From Arthrobacter sp. zg-Y820 (lineage in GTDB: Bacteria; Actinomycetota; Actinomycetes; Actinomycetales; Micrococcaceae): a stretch of 64,000 bases of DNA. The position numbers and the translations under genes were made by a program. Under the pieces are notes generated by a model. The model was not told the DNA's origin. It did no database searches and saw nothing but the letters and a program-made list of their open reading frames with translations. Of this stretch, positions 27,464-36,082 are shown in pieces. The stretch is from positions 496,001 through 560,000 of the forward strand of contig NZ_CP126247.1 of NCBI RefSeq assembly GCF_030142155.1. Direction: 5' to 3'. The stretch's first letter is position 1, and each line of letters starts with the position of its first letter.

Positions 27464-27815
27464 GATGCTCCTGGTGGGGACCGGAGCGGTTTTGGGGCTC
27501 CGGTCAGCTGTTGGCGAAACTGACCGAAGGTCTCGCTCGCCCCCTGCACTGCGCACAGCGGGTGGAATGCCGGGCCGCACGGCGGCCAGTATGTCGACAG
27601 ACCTCGGCCGCATCCGCAGAACAAGTGCGCGCCGTCAGCGTTCACTAATATGGATCTGCGGGAGGGCCGGAGCTACTCCCCTTCGAGCCAACAGTCTAGC
27701 GGAGATCAATGTGAAACCTGAGAAAGGCAGCATGCAGCCAGCAGGAGGTATGTTCGGTGCCGGACCCGGCGGGACGCGGCAGGAAGCACTCCGTCCAGCG
27801 GCTAAAGTCGAGGAC
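27464..27815. promoter_or_regulatory. Divergent control region between the iron transporter and the acyl-CoA ligase
   Basis: About 350 bp without a convincing gene. Near the transporter start are two inverted repeats, 27479-27505 (GACCGGAGC/GCTCCGGTC) and 27501-27526 (CGGTCAG/CTGACCG), that share CGGTC and so cannot form together. The SD of the transporter (27468-27472) lies next to the first. Near the right end are in-frame alternative starts for the ligase (GTG 27711 with GGAG, ATG 27750 with AGGAGG). Confidence 0.5.
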
Positions 27816-29585
27816 GTGAGTACACATGCCTCCTCAGTCCCGGCCGAGCAGATGCGTCCCTGGACGCGTCACTACGGTGACGGTGTTCCCGCCGATCTGC
27901 GCCTTCCCGACGGTTCCCTGGTGGACATGGTGGAGCAATCCATCCGCAAATTCGGGTCCAAACCGGCGCTTCAGTTCTTCGGTGCCGTCACCAGTTATCA
28001 AGCCCTTGGCGAACAGATCCGCTGCGCCGCCGCCGGCCTGAAGAAACTCGGCGTGGACAGAGGCGACCGCGTGGCCCTGGTGCTGCCGAACTGCCCGCAG
28101 CACATCGTGGCGTTCTATGCCGTCCTGCGGCTGGGCGCCGTCGTCGTCGAGCACAACCCGCTGTACACCGACCGGGAGCTGCGCCACCAGTTCGAGGACC
28201 ACGGCGCCACAGTGGCCGTGGTGTGGGACAAGGTAGCGGACCGCCTGCAGTCGCTGCCGGGCGACATCCCGCTGCGCAGCATCATCTCCGTGAACCTCGT
28301 CGACAGCATGCCGCTGGCCAACCGCCTCGCCCTGAAGCTGCCCGTGCCCGCCGTCCGCAAGCTCCGTGCCACCCTGACCGTCGCCAAGGCTCCGCGCAGC
28401 GGCACCCGAACCGTCGTTCCCTGGAAGAAGCTGCTCGATCACCGGCCGCTGCGCCGCCGGCATCCCCGGCCGGAGGCCTCGGACCTGGCGGTCATCCAGT
28501 ACACCAGCGGCACCACGGGTTCCCCCAAGGGGGTCATGCTCAGCCACGGCAACCTGATGGCCAATGCTGCCCAGGGACGCGCGTGGGTGCCGGGACTGCG
28601 CCCGGGCAAGGAGACGTTCTACGCGGTGCTGCCCATGTTCCATGCGTACGGGCTGACGCTGTGCCTGACCTTCGCGATGAGCCTTGGCGCGCGTTTGGTG
28701 CTGTTTCCCAAATTCGATGTGGACCTGGTGCTCAAAGCCGTGAAGAAGACGCCGCCCACGTTCCTGCCCGCGGTGCCGCCGATCTATGAGCGCCTGGCAG
28801 CCGAGGCAAAGGAGCGCGGTATCTCCCTGAAGGGTGTGCGCTTTGCGATCTCCGGTGCCATGAACCTGCCGGTGGAGACCGTGGAGGCCTGGGAGGAAGC
28901 CACCGGCGGTTATCTGATCGAGGGCTACGGGCTTACCGAAACCTCTCCGGTGGCGCTCGGCAATCCCATGGGCCCCACCCGCAAGCCCGGAACCGTCGGC
29001 GTGCCGTTTCCGCTGACTGACATCCGGGTGGTGGATCCGGAGAATCCGTACCTTGACCGCCCGCAGGGTGAACAGGGCGAACTCCTGATCCGCGGCCCCC
29101 AGGTGTTCCAGGGGTACTGGAACAAGCCGGCCGAAACCGAGGCCGTACTGCTCGACGGCGGCTGGTTCCGCACCGGCGACATCGTGTCCGTGGACGATGA
29201 TCACTTCGTCACGATCCGGGACCGCATCAAGGAGCTGATCATCACCGGCGGCTTCAACGTGTCGCCCACCGAGGTCGAGGAGGCGCTCAAGCGGCACGAA
29301 AGCGTGACGGACGCCGCCGTCGTCGGCATTGGCAAGGAGGGCGGGGGCGAGGACGTGGTGGCCGCCGTGGTCCTGAAGAAGGACTCCCACTTCAACCCGG
29401 AGGACCTCCGCCACTACGTCCGCAGCGAGCTGGCGGCCTACAAGGTGCCGCGCCGGATCGTGCAGATCCAGGACCTGCCGCGCTCGCTGATCGGCAAGGT
29501 GATGCGCCGGCACGTCCGCGACCACATCACCGGGCCCGGAACCGTCACGGGCAGCACCGAGGTCCCTCCCGAGAGCAAGTCATAA
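27816..29585 (+). CDS. Long-chain fatty acid-CoA ligase / AMP-forming synthetase
   Basis: Activates fatty acids to acyl-CoA through an acyl-adenylate. Motifs: the P-loop IQYTSGTTGSPKGVMLSHGN, the GYGLTETSPVALGNP core, TGDIVSVDDDHFVTIRDR, IKELIITGGFNVSPTEVEE, and the C-terminal catalytic Lys in LIGKVMRR. It resembles FadD13/FadD-type enzymes in size (589 residues from this start). The start is uncertain: GTG 27816 gives the family-like N-terminus, but GTG 27711 and ATG 27750 have better ribosome sites. The next gene follows 50 bp later on the same strand. Confidence 0.9.
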   Translation: MSTHASSVPAEQMRPWTRHYGDGVPADLRLPDGSLVDMVEQSIRKFGSKPALQFFGAVTSYQALGEQIRCAAAGLKKLGVDRGDRVALVLPNCPQHIVAFYAVLRLGAVVVEHNPLYTDRELRHQFEDHGATVAVVWDKVADRLQSLPGDIPLRSIISVNLVDSMPLANRLALKLPVPAVRKLRATLTVAKAPRSGTRTVVPWKKLLDHRPLRRRHPRPEASDLAVIQYTSGTTGSPKGVMLSHGNLMANAAQGRAWVPGLRPGKETFYAVLPMFHAYGLTLCLTFAMSLGARLVLFPKFDVDLVLKAVKKTPPTFLPAVPPIYERLAAEAKERGISLKGVRFAISGAMNLPVETVEAWEEATGGYLIEGYGLTETSPVALGNPMGPTRKPGTVGVPFPLTDIRVVDPENPYLDRPQGEQGELLIRGPQVFQGYWNKPAETEAVLLDGGWFRTGDIVSVDDDHFVTIRDRIKELIITGGFNVSPTEVEEALKRHESVTDAAVVGIGKEGGGEDVVAAVVLKKDSHFNPEDLRHYVRSELAAYKVPRRIVQIQDLPRSLIGKVMRRHVRDHITGPGTVTGSTEVPPESKS

Positions 29586-29635
29586 CCCGCTCCGCCATAC
29601 TCATCAACCGCTCCGCCAACAGGAAGACCAGGCAC

Positions 29636-30790
29636 ATGCCCAGAACACCGTTACCCGAACAGCGTCAGGCCGCCGATTCCCCGCAGCGGTACTGGAGCGG
29701 CGCCCTGGGCCATGCCGGGCAGCGTTCGGCTCAGATCCTGCTGGTGCTGATCCTGGCGGGCGTGACGATCTACGGGTTGATGCAGGTCACCCTGGTGGTC
29801 ATTCCGGTGCTGCTGGCCCTGATTCTGGCAGCGGCCATCTCACCGTTCGTGAATTGGCTGCGCCGCAAGGGCTGGCCCAGCGCACTGGCCACCGGCGTCT
29901 CCTTCCTGCTGCTGCTGGCAGCGTTCGGCGGCCTGGTCACCGGCATCGTTTTTGCCATCCGCAGCGAGTGGAGCTCGCTGGTGGACCAAGCGGTCAACGG
30001 CTTCAATGAGCTGTACACGCTCATCCAGGACGGGCCGATTCCGGTGGACAACTCCACCATCGAGAACGCCCGCGATGCAGCGATTGGCTTCGCGACCAGC
30101 TCCACGGCCGGCAGCGGCGCACTGGCCGGCATCGGAGCGGCGACGAACTTCGTGACCGGTTTCCTCCTGATGGCAGTGGTGCTCTTCTACTTCCTCAAGG
30201 ACGGCGACAAGATCTGGGCGTTCTTCCTGCGCTGGTTCCACGGCGAAAAGCAGGAGAAGGCCCGCCTGTCCGGCGCCCGCGCCATGGAGGTGCTGGGCGG
30301 TTACGTGCGCGGAACCGCCATTGTGGCAGCGGTGGATTCGATCTGCATCGGTGCCGCCCTGTTCATTTTGCAGGTGCCGTTGGCGCTGCCGCTGTCAGTG
30401 ATCGTGTTTGTCGGTTCGTTCATTCCGCTGGTCGGCGCGACGGCGGCCGGAGTGCTGGCTGCCCTGATCGCCCTGGTCGCCAACGGCCCCCTGGTGGCCC
30501 TGATCGTGGTGATCGTGATCATCGCCGTCAACCAGCTCGAAGGCAACTTCCTGCAGCCGGTGGTGATGGGCCGGACGCTGAGCATCCATGCGCTGGTGAT
30601 CCTGCTGGCACTGACCGCCGGAACCATCCTGGCCGGCATCATCGGTGCCATCCTCTCCGTTCCGATTGCCGCGGTGTCCTGGGCGATTATCAAGGTGTGG
30701 ACCGGAGAGGACGACGGCGACCCCGACGACGTCGCCGAACTTCCGGAACCCGAGGATTCCGAGTCCGCTGACGTCGCCAAAAACGACTGA
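29636..30790 (+). CDS. AI-2E family (TqsA/PerM-like) membrane protein
   Basis: Seven or eight hydrophobic helices with the family pattern: an N-terminal helix pair (29736 onward), a soluble insertion with VLFYFLKDGDKIWAFFLRWF, then GGYVRGTAIVAAVDSICIG, FIPLVGATAAGVLAALIAL and NQLEGNFLQPVVMGRTLSIH. Members export small molecules such as AI-2 or act as Na+/H+ antiporters; the role here is unknown. The C-terminal ~30 residues are acidic. It is 50 bp downstream of the acyl-CoA ligase and closes that operon. Confidence 0.9.
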   Translation: MPRTPLPEQRQAADSPQRYWSGALGHAGQRSAQILLVLILAGVTIYGLMQVTLVVIPVLLALILAAAISPFVNWLRRKGWPSALATGVSFLLLLAAFGGLVTGIVFAIRSEWSSLVDQAVNGFNELYTLIQDGPIPVDNSTIENARDAAIGFATSSTAGSGALAGIGAATNFVTGFLLMAVVLFYFLKDGDKIWAFFLRWFHGEKQEKARLSGARAMEVLGGYVRGTAIVAAVDSICIGAALFILQVPLALPLSVIVFVGSFIPLVGATAAGVLAALIALVANGPLVALIVVIVIIAVNQLEGNFLQPVVMGRTLSIHALVILLALTAGTILAGIIGAILSVPIAAVSWAIIKVWTGEDDGDPDDVAELPEPEDSESADVAKND

Positions 30791-30834
30791 CGGCACAGAG
30801 AAGGACTGGCGTCGCCGAAGGACTGACGTTGCAG

Positions 30835-30875
30835 AAAAAACTAGGGCCCTAGCCGAAAACGGACTAGGGCCCTAG
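30835..30875. terminator. Bidirectional terminator
   Basis: Two copies of the palindrome CTAGGGCCCTAG (30841-30852, 30864-30875) pair around a CCG-AAAA-CGG loop. Six A residues before it give a T tract for the minus-strand symporter gene. Confidence 0.9.
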
Positions 30876-30880
30876 CTGTC

Positions 30881-32461
30881 TTAACGCTCCTGGCCGGCCG
30901 GGATTGATGCGGCCGGACCTGCCGGCGTGGGTTCAGCCGGACCGGATTCAGCCGGGATCCCGCGGCCGGCGACCCGGTCCTCCCAGGCCCGCATGACGCC
31001 GGCGTCGGTACGCGCGGTGAGCAGCGAGCCGGCAATGTACGCCGCGGCGGAGGCCAGCAGCCCGAAGTAGATGGGCTCATTGGCGTAGATTCCGTCGTAC
31101 TGCTGCTCGGCGGTGATCTCCAGGAAGGCCATGGTCCCCAGGGTCACCGCGGTGCCGGCGGCCATGGAGAGCGCGGCGCCGAATCCGGTTCCCCGCTTCC
31201 AGACCAGTCCGCCGAGGATGCTGACGAGCAGCCCGCCCACCAGGATGTCGTAGGAGATCGTCAGGGCCGCCACCACGTCCTGGACCGCTATCGCCAAGCC
31301 GATGGCCACCAGGCCCAGCCCCAGGACCCAGGCGCGGTTCTGCGCCACGGAGTGCTCGGGGTTCTCCGCGGTCTCCGGGCCGGCAGCGGCCTGCTGCGTG
31401 CCGGAACCGGCAGTGTTGCGCCCCTTGAACCAGCCGGCCACGAAGGGCACGACGTCGGCCCGGGCCACTGTGGCGGCGGCGATCAGCGCGCCGGACGCCG
31501 TGGACATCATGGCGGCCACTGCCGCGGCGAGGACCAGGCCGCCGAGTCCCACGGGAAGAATGCTGATGGCCACGTCGGCGTACACGTCATCCTTGGAAGC
31601 GACGGCGGGCAGGACCACGCTTGCGGCCATGCCGATCACTGCGCCGGCCACGCCGTACAGGATGCAGTAGATGCCGGCCGCGGTGCCGCCCCAGCGGGCA
31701 ATCAGCGGGGTTCGTGCCGTGAAGACGCGCTGCCAGATGTCCTGCCCGATCAGCAGTCCGAGGGTGTAGACCACGAAGTACGTGATGATGCTCTGCGCCC
31801 CGATGCCGGTGAGGCTGAAGAACTCGGCGTCGACCCGGTCCCGAATGCCGTCCCAGCCGCCGGCGGCGTTGATGGTGAACGGCAGCATGAGGGCAAAAAC
31901 GCCCACCGTCTTGATCACGAACTGGACCATGTCCGCCAGGGTGATGGACCACATTCCGCCGATGGTCGAGTAGACCAGGACCACGGCGCCGCCGACTGCG
32001 ATCGAGACCCAGCGCTCCCAGCCGAAGAGGACCACGAAGATGGTCGCGTAGGCGCCGGTCGACGTCGCGCACAGCATCAGCGTGTAGGCGAGCATCACGA
32101 TCGAGGACGCCTGGGTGGAGCGGGTTCCGTAGCGCAGCGTGAGCATCTGCGAAACGGTGTAGATCTTCAGTTTCTGCAGTGTGGATGCGAAGAGCACGCT
32201 CAGGAGCAGGACGCCCGCTCCGATGGCCACCACCAGCCACATGCCTGAAATGCCGTAGGTGTATCCAAGTCCCACACCGCCGACGGTGGACGCGCCGCCC
32301 AGCACCACAGCGGCCATGGTGCCGGTGTAGAAAAGGGGACCCAGCCTGCGGCCGGCCACCAGATAGTCGCTGACATTCTTGGTTCGGGATTTGCCCCACC
32401 AGCCGAAGGCCAGCATGCCAACGAGGTAAGCCACCACGATGGCGGTATTGAGGTGTTCCAT
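30881..32461 (-). CDS. Sodium:solute symporter (SSS family)
   Basis: A 13-helix Na+-coupled uptake carrier (526 residues). Seen are the N-terminal SRTKNVSDYLVAGRRLG, TM3 region GGASTVGGVGLGY, and AAVAAMMSTASGALIAAATV, the TM8 stretch that holds Na+-binding Ser/Thr residues. An unusual hydrophilic loop of about 35 residues (GRNTAGSGTQQAAAGPETAE) separates two late helices. It is divergent from the XRE-cupin regulator and close to the ureohydrolase/TPP-enzyme genes; similar sets occur in other actinobacteria, so the substrate may be a guanidino compound or polyamine (inference). Confidence 0.88.
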   Translation of the reverse strand: MEHLNTAIVVAYLVGMLAFGWWGKSRTKNVSDYLVAGRRLGPLFYTGTMAAVVLGGASTVGGVGLGYTYGISGMWLVVAIGAGVLLLSVLFASTLQKLKIYTVSQMLTLRYGTRSTQASSIVMLAYTLMLCATSTGAYATIFVVLFGWERWVSIAVGGAVVLVYSTIGGMWSITLADMVQFVIKTVGVFALMLPFTINAAGGWDGIRDRVDAEFFSLTGIGAQSIITYFVVYTLGLLIGQDIWQRVFTARTPLIARWGGTAAGIYCILYGVAGAVIGMAASVVLPAVASKDDVYADVAISILPVGLGGLVLAAAVAAMMSTASGALIAAATVARADVVPFVAGWFKGRNTAGSGTQQAAAGPETAENPEHSVAQNRAWVLGLGLVAIGLAIAVQDVVAALTISYDILVGGLLVSILGGLVWKRGTGFGAALSMAAGTAVTLGTMAFLEITAEQQYDGIYANEPIYFGLLASAAAYIAGSLLTARTDAGVMRAWEDRVAGRGIPAESGPAEPTPAGPAASIPAGQER

Positions 32462-32658
32462 GAGATTCCTGCCGTACGCCGGGCTTGAGAGTATGCTCCC
32501 AAGTAAACATTTGTTGTCCCGTAGGCTAATTCAGTGAAGGTCCGCCGTCAATGATGACTGCCGCCGCTGCCGGCGGTTTGGCCGCTCTCGATATGCTCTG
32601 AAAAGATACCCCGCGACTTCGCGGCGGGAAAGCCGCATATGAGAGGACGATTTTTGTC

Positions 32659-33234
32659 ATGAAGGCCTTGCCCGTAGAGCCCTCGAATGCGCCGGTGGCC
32701 ATCGGCCCGAGGATCCGCCTCGCGCGGCAGGCGCGCCGGATGACCATCGAGCAGGTAGCCGTGGCAACCGGCCTCACCAAGGGCTTCCTGAGCCGGGTGG
32801 AGCGGGATCTAACCTCGCCGTCGGTGGCTTCCCTGCTGACGCTGTGCCAGGTGCTGTCCATCTCCATCGGAGACCTCTTCACTGCCCCGGCCACCGAACT
32901 GACGCGGTGGAATGATGCCCCGTCGGTGAATCTGGGCGGAACGGGAATTACCGAGCGGCTGGTGACTCCGCGGACAGAACGCCGGGTGCAGGTGATCCGC
33001 GCCGTCATTGCGCCGCGCGGCTCCGGCGAGACGGACCTCTACTCGGTGGACTGCGACGTCGAAGTGCTCCATGTGGCCCGGGGCCGCTTCGTCCTGGTGT
33101 TCGCCGGTGAGTCGATGGAACTCTCCGAAGGCGACACGGTGACGTTTCCCGGCCAGGAGCCCCACTCGTGGAGCAATCCCACCGATGACGAGGCCGTGGT
33201 CCTGTGGACGCTGGTCAGCCCGGCGGCCAGCTGA
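32659..33234 (+). CDS. XRE-family regulator with C-terminal cupin
   Basis: Residues about 16-75 are an HTH_3 DNA-binding domain (IRLARQARRMTIEQVAVATG, then LSRVERDLTSPSVASLL). Residues about 110-188 form a cupin with the beta-barrel signature EVLHVARGRFVLVFAG and FPGQEPHSWSNP. This architecture (PuuR/SutR-like) senses small metabolites, often in polyamine or amino-acid catabolism. It lies divergent from the symporter across a ~200-bp region rich in short inverted repeats, and likely controls both it and the downstream genes. The SD (GAGAGGA) is unusually far, about 12 bases, from ATG. Confidence 0.88.
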   Translation: MKALPVEPSNAPVAIGPRIRLARQARRMTIEQVAVATGLTKGFLSRVERDLTSPSVASLLTLCQVLSISIGDLFTAPATELTRWNDAPSVNLGGTGITERLVTPRTERRVQVIRAVIAPRGSGETDLYSVDCDVEVLHVARGRFVLVFAGESMELSEGDTVTFPGQEPHSWSNPTDDEAVVLWTLVSPAAS

Positions 33235-33262
33235 GCCGCCGGGACCAGATGAGCAGAAGCGG

Positions 33263-34948
33263 CTAGGCCGGCTGGTGGACGGACGTCGGAGTGGTGATCC
33301 GGTTGAGGTAGTCCACGGCTCCGGTGATGTCGATCCCCTTGGAGCGGAAGCCAATGTGGCCGTCCGGGCGGACCACCAGCAGCTCGGGACGCCGGACGCT
33401 CAGTCCCAGGCGCGCGAAGGCCAGTCCGCTGATGTCCTGGATTTCGTTGGGGCTGTCGGCTGCCAGCCGGCTGCCGACGTTCAGGCGCTGGACGCTCAGC
33501 CACGGTGACAGGCGGCCCAGGGCGTTGTGCAGCCGAAGCTGCGTGTCGGCCGGCCAGCCCCGGCCGCACAGGAGGATGTGGAAGCCCGGGGTCGCGAGGA
33601 TTTCGTGCAGGCGCATTTCCCGGCCGTTGTCCCGGACCACGGCGTCGGGCAGCCGGTCTCCGGCCTTCGGCCCGGCGGTGATGAAGGCCGGCAGGCGGGC
33701 ATCGCCGGTATCCACCATGTCGCTGCCGCGGTACTGGGTGTCCAGCTGGGAAACCGTGCGGAACAGCCGGGCGCGCAGGGCCTTGGACCCGGAAGCCTTC
33801 GGTGCGAGGGCCGGCAGCAGCTTGGTGCGGGGAAGCTTCAGCAGGTTGCTGCGGCTGGAGGCAAGCCGGAAGAGCCGGTCGGTGAACTGGAGGACTCCCT
33901 GCCCCACCGGCCGCCGTTCGGCGTCGTAGCTGTCAACCAGTTCATCGGAGGCCAAGCCGCGGGCACCCAGCGCCAGTTTCCAGCCCAGGTTCAGCGCGTC
34001 CTGAATGCCGGTGTTCATGCCCTGAGCCGCCACGGGGGAGTGGACGTGCGCGGCGTCGCCGGCCAGGAACACCGAGCCGGACTGGTAGTACTCCGCGATC
34101 CGGGAGGAGAGCTTGAAGGTGCTGATCCACTCGGGATCCTTGAGCGTGACCGTGCCTCCGGTGAACTTGTCGGCGATGGCCTGCAGCGATTCGAGGGTGG
34201 CGTCGGAAGTGTCGCCGTGCTCCTTCATGCCAACCAGCCGCCAGGTGGCAGGGCTGCCCAGCGGGAACAGCAGCATGAAGCCGTCCTCGTTGATGTAGGA
34301 GTGCATCAGGCCCGGCTCGACGCCGTCGGCTTCGAGGTCGGCAAGCACGAAGTCTCCGGGGTAGCCGCTGCCGCGCCAGTCCATGCCCGCCTTGGAGCGC
34401 ACGGTGCTGTTTGCGCCGTCCGCGCCGACGACGTACCGGGCGCGGACACGTTCGATGCCCCGGTCCAGGCGCTGGATCTTGGCCTCCATGCCGGCGAAGG
34501 GATCTTCAGGATCCAGCCGTGCCAGATCCTGGAATTCGACGCCGTGTTCCACCCGGACACCCCGCGCCTGCAGGTGGGAAAGCAGGGCGTGTTCGGTGTC
34601 CGCCTGGGAAAGGAAGAGCAGGTGCTGGAACTCGGAGTCTTCGCTGCCGACGTCGGCCAGATCCACCGGGATGGTCTGCTCCGGCAGGTGCAGATGCAGG
34701 CCGCGTGCCGGATGGCCGGCTGCGGCCAGGGCGGCGCTGAGGCCGAACGGCCGAAGGGCTTCCAGGGTGCGCGGCTGCAGGGCCAGCGCCCGCGAGTGGT
34801 TTGACCGGGCCAACTGGCGGTCGATGATGCGGAAACTGGTGCCGAAACTCTGCAATTGGGCCGCAAGGGCCAGTCCCGTGGGCCCCGCGCCCACGATCAG
34901 GACGTCGACGTCGAAGTTACTGTCCGCACTGTGCTGATAAGCCGCCAT
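33263..34948 (-). CDS. FAD-dependent aromatic monooxygenase (PHBH/PheA type)
   Basis: A class A flavoprotein hydroxylase of 561 residues: GxGxxG in VLIVGAGPTGLALAAQL, the DG motif YVVGADGANSTVR, and the GD motif FLAGDAAHVHSPVAAQGMN. The last ~150 residues form a thioredoxin-like domain as in phenol hydroxylase and rifampicin monooxygenase. It hydroxylates an aromatic substrate with NAD(P)H and O2. It is transcribed against the regulator and the ureohydrolase, so it may be a separate gene that landed in this locus. Substrate unknown. Confidence 0.88.
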   Translation of the reverse strand: MAAYQHSADSNFDVDVLIVGAGPTGLALAAQLQSFGTSFRIIDRQLARSNHSRALALQPRTLEALRPFGLSAALAAAGHPARGLHLHLPEQTIPVDLADVGSEDSEFQHLLFLSQADTEHALLSHLQARGVRVEHGVEFQDLARLDPEDPFAGMEAKIQRLDRGIERVRARYVVGADGANSTVRSKAGMDWRGSGYPGDFVLADLEADGVEPGLMHSYINEDGFMLLFPLGSPATWRLVGMKEHGDTSDATLESLQAIADKFTGGTVTLKDPEWISTFKLSSRIAEYYQSGSVFLAGDAAHVHSPVAAQGMNTGIQDALNLGWKLALGARGLASDELVDSYDAERRPVGQGVLQFTDRLFRLASSRSNLLKLPRTKLLPALAPKASGSKALRARLFRTVSQLDTQYRGSDMVDTGDARLPAFITAGPKAGDRLPDAVVRDNGREMRLHEILATPGFHILLCGRGWPADTQLRLHNALGRLSPWLSVQRLNVGSRLAADSPNEIQDISGLAFARLGLSVRRPELLVVRPDGHIGFRSKGIDITGAVDYLNRITTPTSVHQPA

Positions 34949-35113
34949 AGTGACAGCCTAGTCTTGACGTGAGCCCCGGTTCCACTTTAGCCTCAGGGGA
35001 AACACTTGATGCCTATTAGGCAACGCCTGCGAGGGGGTCGGTCCGCCGGCCTTTCCGGACGCGTTTGCAGGGTCCCGCCGCACAGCGGCGGAACCGGAAC
35101 TGGAGAAACCACC

Positions 35114-36082
35114 ATGCAGAACCCCCCGCGGATCACCGCCAACGGCAACCTCGGACCCATTGACGCGGCGCAGGTGCCCCGTTATGCCGGACCCGCCACC
35201 TACGCGCGGCTGCCGCGCCTGGACGAGGTGCAGCGCGCGGATGTCGCAGTGGTGGGGGTTCCCTTTGACACCGGAGTCTCGTTCCGCCCCGGCGCCCGTT
35301 TTGGCGCGAACCACGTCCGGGAAGCGTCCCGGCTGCTGCGCCCGTACAACCCGGCACTGGACACCTCGCCGTTCGAAAACCTGCAGGTGGCCGACGCCGG
35401 CGACATGGCGGTCAACCCCTTCAACATCAACGAGGCCATCGAAACCATCCAGGCCAACGCGCTGGACCTCACCGAAAAGGGCACCAAGCTGCTTACCCTG
35501 GGCGGGGACCACACCATCGCCCTGCCGCTGCTGCGTGCCGCCACCGAGCGCGCCGGATCACCCGTGGCCATGCTGCACTTTGACGCCCACCTGGATACCT
35601 GGGACAGCTACTTCGGCGCCGAGTACACCCACGGCACCCCGTTCCGGCGCGCTGTGGAGGAAGGCATCCTCGACACCGAGGCCATCTCCCACGTGGGGAC
35701 CCGCGGCCCGCTCTACGGAAAGCGGGATCTGGAGGATGACCGCCGCTTCGGCTTCGGCATCGTTACGTCCTCCGACGTCTTCCGGCAGGGCGTGGACGAG
35801 GTGGTGGCGAAACTCCGCGACCGAATCGGAAACCGCCCGCTGTACATTTCCGTCGACATCGACGTCCTGGATCCGGCGCACGCGCCGGGAACCGGCACTC
35901 CGGAAGCCGGCGGCATGACCAGCCGCGAACTGCTGGAAATCCTTCGCGGCCTGCGCGGATTGAACCTGGTGGGCGCCGACGTCGTCGAGGTGGCGCCGGC
36001 CTACGACCATGCCGACATCACCGCAGTTGCGGCCTCCCATGTCGCCTACGACCTGATCACCCTGATGGGACTCTCGGAGTGA
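35114..36082 (+). CDS. Ureohydrolase, agmatinase/guanidinobutyrase family
   Basis: Mn2+-dependent hydrolase that releases urea from a guanidino group. All metal motifs are present: [14 protein letters not shown], and [19 protein letters not shown] followed by AGG. Length is 322. ATG 35114 has GGAG 8 bases upstream; the open frame goes on upstream but is not protein-like. It overlaps the TPP enzyme by 4 bp, so they are co-translated. Pairing with a decarboxylase points to 4-guanidinobutyrate rather than agmatine as substrate; this is inference. Confidence 0.88.
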   Translation: MQNPPRITANGNLGPIDAAQVPRYAGPATYARLPRLDEVQRADVAVVGVPFDTGVSFRPGARFGANHVREASRLLRPYNPALDTSPFENLQVADAGDMAVNPFNINEAIETIQANALDLTEKGTKLLTLGGDHTIALPLLRAATERAGSPVAMLHFDAHLDTWDSYFGAEYTHGTPFRRAVEEGILDTEAISHVGTRGPLYGKRDLEDDRRFGFGIVTSSDVFRQGVDEVVAKLRDRIGNRPLYISVDIDVLDPAHAPGTGTPEAGGMTSRELLEILRGLRGLNLVGADVVEVAPAYDHADITAVAASHVAYDLITLMGLSE

